From an uncultured Candidatus Saccharibacteria bacterium (lineage in GTDB: Bacteria; Patescibacteriota; Saccharimonadia; Saccharimonadales; Saccharimonadaceae), in contig CAMHRH010000004.1 in the NCBI GenBank assembly GCA_946187605.1, positions 1-21,900 of the forward strand: a stretch of DNA of 21,900 bases, read 5' to 3'. The stretch's first letter is position 1; each line of letters starts with the position of its first letter. Below are positions 21,068 to 21,900 of the stretch, piece after piece. Below the pieces are notes generated by a model. The model did no database searches. It saw nothing but the letters and a program-made list of their open reading frames with translations, and was not told where the DNA came from. A program made the position numbers and the translations under genes.

Positions 21068-21094
21068 AAAATACGCCTCTAGGCGTTATTTTTT
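21068..21094 (+). terminator. Terminator of tRNA-Asp
   Basis: ACGCC (21073-21077) and GGCGT (21082-21086) with loop TCTA, flanked by an A run and a T run, close the tRNA transcript. Confidence 0.8.
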
Positions 21095-21113
21095 ATTTCT
21101 ATACAGGCGAAAA

Positions 21114-21122
21114 TGCTATAAT
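21114..21122 (+). promoter_or_regulatory. Extended -10 of a leaderless channel gene
   Basis: TGC TATAAT ends at 21122 and the gene's ATG begins at 21129, the expected transcription start. No Shine-Dalgarno sequence can fit, so the mRNA should be leaderless. Confidence 0.75.
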
Positions 21123-21128
21123 ACGCTT

Positions 21129-21900
21129 ATGAATAACTTCTTCTCGCAAATCTTCAATCAACTATCTGCAAATACTATCGTCAGCTCTATTGCCGTCATC
21201 CTTTTTAATGTCGCTATTTATACTGCCGTCTCACGCTTTATCCGAAATAAACGCAAAAAGCACAACTATAACATCGCCGTCGGTAGCAAAAGTCGCACCT
21301 ATATTAACCTCCTCGTCAGCCTTTTCCGCTATGTCCTCATTATCCTGACAGCACTCATCGTTCTAGACATTAATCACGTCGATGTTTCCGCAATAATTGC
21401 TAGCGTCGGCGTTATTTCCGTCGTCGTCGGCCTCGCACTCCAAGATGCACTCAAGGATATCATTCGCGGTACAACCCTCATCGGCGACAGCTATTTCCAG
21501 GTCGGTGACTATATTACAATTGACGACAAGATTAAAGGCCGCGTCATTGTTATTGGCCTCAAGACAACCCGCCTAATGGATACTGTTGATGGCAGCATCA
21601 TCTCTATCGCAAACCGCAACATCGAAAAAGTCAAAGTCGCCGGCGACCATTTCTTTTATGATATTCCTCTACCCTATGAGCTTAAATTAAGTCGCGCCGA
21701 ATCGCTTGTTGATGAAATCGTCACACAAGCCAACCAGCTAGAAGCCATCCGCGAATGCAAATACATCGGCGTCCACGAGCTAGCCGAATCGCATGTCGAA
21801 TATCGCATCCGCGTCGACCAAGTACGTAGCAAAAAAGCAGCAGCCAAACGCGGAATCAATCAAATTATCCTCGAAACTTGCGAACGCCACCGCGTCTCCA
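21129..21900 (+). CDS. MscS-family mechanosensitive channel (3' end beyond window)
   Basis: The first 257 codons of a small-conductance mechanosensitive channel-type protein, which releases solutes on hypo-osmotic shock. Two hydrophobic segments (about 14-34 and 59-81) precede the pore-lining helix, which has the Gly/Ala-rich pattern ASVGVISVVVGLALQDALKD. The start of the beta-domain follows (YFQVGDYITIDDKIKGRV, TTRLMDTVDGSIISIANRNI) and then an alpha/beta cytoplasmic domain runs to the window end. The short N-terminus makes it a minimal three-helix MscS type. ATG 21129 sits seven bases after TATAAT and has no ribosome site. Confidence 0.9.
   Translation, partial: MNNFFSQIFNQLSANTIVSSIAVILFNVAIYTAVSRFIRNKRKKHNYNIAVGSKSRTYINLLVSLFRYVLIILTALIVLDINHVDVSAIIASVGVISVVVGLALQDALKDIIRGTTLIGDSYFQVGDYITIDDKIKGRVIVIGLKTTRLMDTVDGSIISIANRNIEKVKVAGDHFFYDIPLPYELKLSRAESLVDEIVTQANQLEAIRECKYIGVHELAESHVEYRIRVDQVRSKKAAAKRGINQIILETCERHRVS

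Noticed and set aside
1..21900. CRISPR arrays, insertion sequences, prophage or attachment-site repeats
   Set aside because: I saw no regularly spaced repeats, transposase or integrase genes, or repeated tRNA 3' ends in the window.

Overview
The window looks like a chromosomal segment of a Gram-positive-type, monoderm bacterium. It has sortase-type surface proteins, a SipW-type signal peptidase, an FctA/Spy0128-like pilin and no outer-membrane genes. The style of the family 2 glycosyltransferase, the tight overlapping operons and the near-leaderless transcripts lead me to suspect a Candidate Phyla Radiation member close to Saccharibacteria (TM7). That is inference from family resemblance and no marker gene here proves it. 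UGA works as a normal stop: the giant adhesin, GH30, Fur-family and ZnuA-like genes all end on TGA at natural protein ends, while Trp is TGG.

Left part (1-3430): the tail of an unidentified gene; tRNA-Val; a 5'-truncated CYTH-domain remnant abutting the tRNA; a MazG-like pyrophosphohydrolase and a HAD phosphatase reading divergently; a CaCA-family cation antiporter; tRNA-Ala.

Surface-structure block, minus strand (3439-13306): in transcription order, a small membrane protein with an almost leaderless start, a membrane family 2 glycosyltransferase, an FctA-like pilin, a class B-type sortase interrupted by an in-frame UGA, then from its own promoter a 1566-residue adhesin ending in an NPSTFDD sorting-like tail, translationally coupled to a GH30 glycoside hydrolase. 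The pilin-sortase pair resembles the core of the Streptococcus pyogenes FCT pilus locus.

Plus-strand block (13446-18144): a membrane-anchored beta-helix protein preceded by a perfect 29-bp palindrome, then a zinc (or manganese) uptake operon, zur-znuA-znuC-znuB, with a 17-bp palindromic operator candidate at its promoter.

Second surface block, minus strand (18145-20785): a four-gene operon under a near-consensus promoter encodes a SipW-associated secreted protein, SipW signal peptidase, a BsaA/TasA-like protein, and a Pro/Glu-rich protein ending in an NPRTHDS sorting-like tail. Right end: divergent tRNA-Thr and tRNA-Asp, then a leaderless MscS-type channel gene running off the window.

Together the genes describe how this cell builds its exterior: pilus subunit, sortase, large adhesin, TasA-like matrix proteins, envelope glycosyltransferase and beta-helix protein. 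The most striking observation is that the only sortase visible is split by one UGA exactly where the family has a conserved Trp.
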